DNA from: Acidimicrobiaceae bacterium
Lineage (GTDB): Bacteria > Actinomycetota > Acidimicrobiia > Acidimicrobiales > Microtrichaceae
Assembly: GCA_003514205.1 (NCBI GenBank)
Contig: DORQ01000031.1
Span: forward strand, 4,043 to 18,677
Direction: 5' to 3'
DNA length: 14,635 nt
Shown: positions 14,501 to 14,635 of the stretch, in pieces
Layout of the letters: each line of letters begins with the position of its first letter
Numbering within the stretch: position 1 is the stretch's first letter
Notes under the pieces: generated by a model
Databases searched by the model: none
What the model was told of the DNA's origin: nothing
Seen by the model: only the letters and a program-made list of their open reading frames with translations
Position numbers and translations under genes: made by a program

Positions 14501-14635
14501 ACCTCGCAATGGTCGACGGCACGGGTGGCCTCGACGTGCTGCGGAGTCAGATCGAGGGAGGCGGTCGCTCCGATCAAGAGGCCGGTCTGATTCTTGGCTA
14601 CCTGCAAACAGGCCGTCTGTCAGCAGCAAGCGAGC
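11581..14635 (+). CDS. class III adenylate/guanylate cyclase with STAND-type ATPase and TPR-like repeats (3' truncated)
   Basis: The frame is open from ATG 11581 to the window end: at least 1018 residues, stop outside. Residues 3-20 form a zinc ribbon (Cys3, Cys6, Cys17, Cys20). Residues 33-205 are a class III cyclase domain: metal-binding Asp40 (LFADLVGFT) and Asp84 (KIVGDAILALFG), substrate residues Lys80 and Asp146, and transition-state Asn155 and Arg159 (VVNIANRL), so it should be active, making cAMP or possibly cGMP. From about 222 an AAA/STAND ATPase follows with Walker A GDAGVGKS (252-259). The Walker B region reads ILVRLADLHWAD (377-388), with Ala382 where relatives usually have an acidic residue. 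Beyond about 540 the protein is Ala/Leu/Glu-rich helical repeats of TPR type. This layout is known in actinobacterial and soluble-adenylyl-cyclase-like proteins, where the repeats probably sense a ligand or partner. Cytoplasmic; no signal or membrane segment. Confidence 0.92.
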   Translation, partial: MACLNCGAKSESDARFCSSCGHSLHTRTEERRTVTVLFADLVGFTALSESMDPESLKRLVDTAFQGMVADIHVFGGRVDKIVGDAILALFGAPVAHEDDAERAVRAALKMQQTLAEFSAAQGLDIEIRVGVNTGEVLVGALKSGGDYTAMGDVVNIANRLQTMAAPSTVLVGDATRALTIESIDYESLGEVELRGREQGIEAWLAVRPLALPGHRSRRRTTLIGRDDELELLQGLASVSMTHSRGQFVLLLGDAGVGKSRLTDEMQRIVCDRVPEALVLNGRCLPYGESNPWWPIAEVLREACGIESEDPADIAKHKCLAAVDRLEGLDDAPSVVNGLLHLLGYDGPVRALEPMSARTEAIQSMLAFLEAGLRRRPILVRLADLHWADEEVLAFIAQVGLRLGRLPFVLVATARTELMDRWSATATGNNTLILHLDPLSREASEQLLDALLEHPLEESVRGGLLDRSGGNPFYLEELTTLLEEDPLADATGLPDTLRGLVAARIDALTINEQKTLEDAAVWGAEGPVLALSEISRLSNRGAEIDAVIDGLVSKEVFTVEGGHWAFRSDLVREVAYGRLTKFDRQTRHLKIAQHLVALGSGRFMDNGFVELVARHFGEAQRLSAELGAQGVASETLVTDTRLWSAEAARRFEQTAAWPTVDRHLTVALSCCVDGEDEPERLGYLLSRSHARGEMWRLEEAKSDAVEALELAERLDGPLGRARSHLCLGELAGRLGNSVEAIAELSDSLQRFDQLNDRSGQAHASRALGMAELFRSAPASAEPHITRALEAYREVQDQRGQAWALQNLAWIAFVSGDVEAAEHRLGASSAAFRKLGDPGGLLWTDGLLAFLRLFQGRLDEARAIATRTSLEGQRRGERWGEAMMMIVLGAVQLWEGETAEAVRSARRSVGLFRDLGDAVGLEDALGLLSRALVMSGEIQEGVGLAQESVAAHRDSSAVSGVLGVTIRTAIGVQLGDLAMVDGTGGLDVLRSQIEGGGRSDQEAGLILGYLQTGRLSAASE

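Overview
The window comes from a moderately GC-rich bacterium, most likely an actinomycete-related lineage (Actinomycetota), with an Acidimicrobiia-type genome as the best guess. The reasons are a dCTP deaminase that closely resembles the mycobacterial enzyme, an EtfD-type membrane Fe-S reductase, a surface protein with an LAxTG-type (class E sortase) signal, and a class III cyclase/ATPase/TPR protein of a kind common in these groups. Placement below phylum is inference.

Layout. 1-47: 5' part of a tRNA-Gly(CCC) on the minus strand, cut by the window edge. 139-2037 (-): secreted, wall-anchored surface protein with Ig-like domains, a duplicated Cys-bracketed domain and a slippage-prone linker. 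2166-4580 (-): polytopic DUF4012 envelope protein. 4646-5209 (+): dCTP deaminase (dcd), divergent from the DUF4012 gene. 5233-5808 (-) and 5747-8011 (-): an overlapping pair made of a phospho-Asp-less receiver protein and an EtfD-like ETF:quinone reductase. 8012-8618: a gene-poor stretch of about 600 bp rich in dyads, including a perfect 16-bp inverted repeat. 8619-9884 (+): acyltransferase-3 membrane protein. 9877-11457 (-): GT-C type membrane glycosyltransferase, convergent with the acyltransferase and overlapping it by 8 bp. 11581 to the window end (+): a long open frame, truncated at 14635, encoding zinc ribbon, class III nucleotidyl cyclase, STAND-type ATPase and TPR-like helices (at least 1018 residues).

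How the genes relate. Four loci concern the cell envelope: the sortase substrate, the DUF4012 protein, the acyltransferase and the GT-C glycosyltransferase. The last two could act on the same surface glycan. The other genes cover nucleotide metabolism (dcd), electron delivery from fatty-acid or amino-acid oxidation to the quinone pool (EtfD) and signalling (cyclase-ATPase, pseudo-receiver). No phage, transposase, CRISPR or secondary-metabolite genes were seen. The most unexplained DNA is the structured intergenic region at 8280-8619. A secondary pattern is that four starts lack a Shine-Dalgarno sequence and carry a TAnnnT box 6-8 nt upstream, which suggests leaderless transcription.
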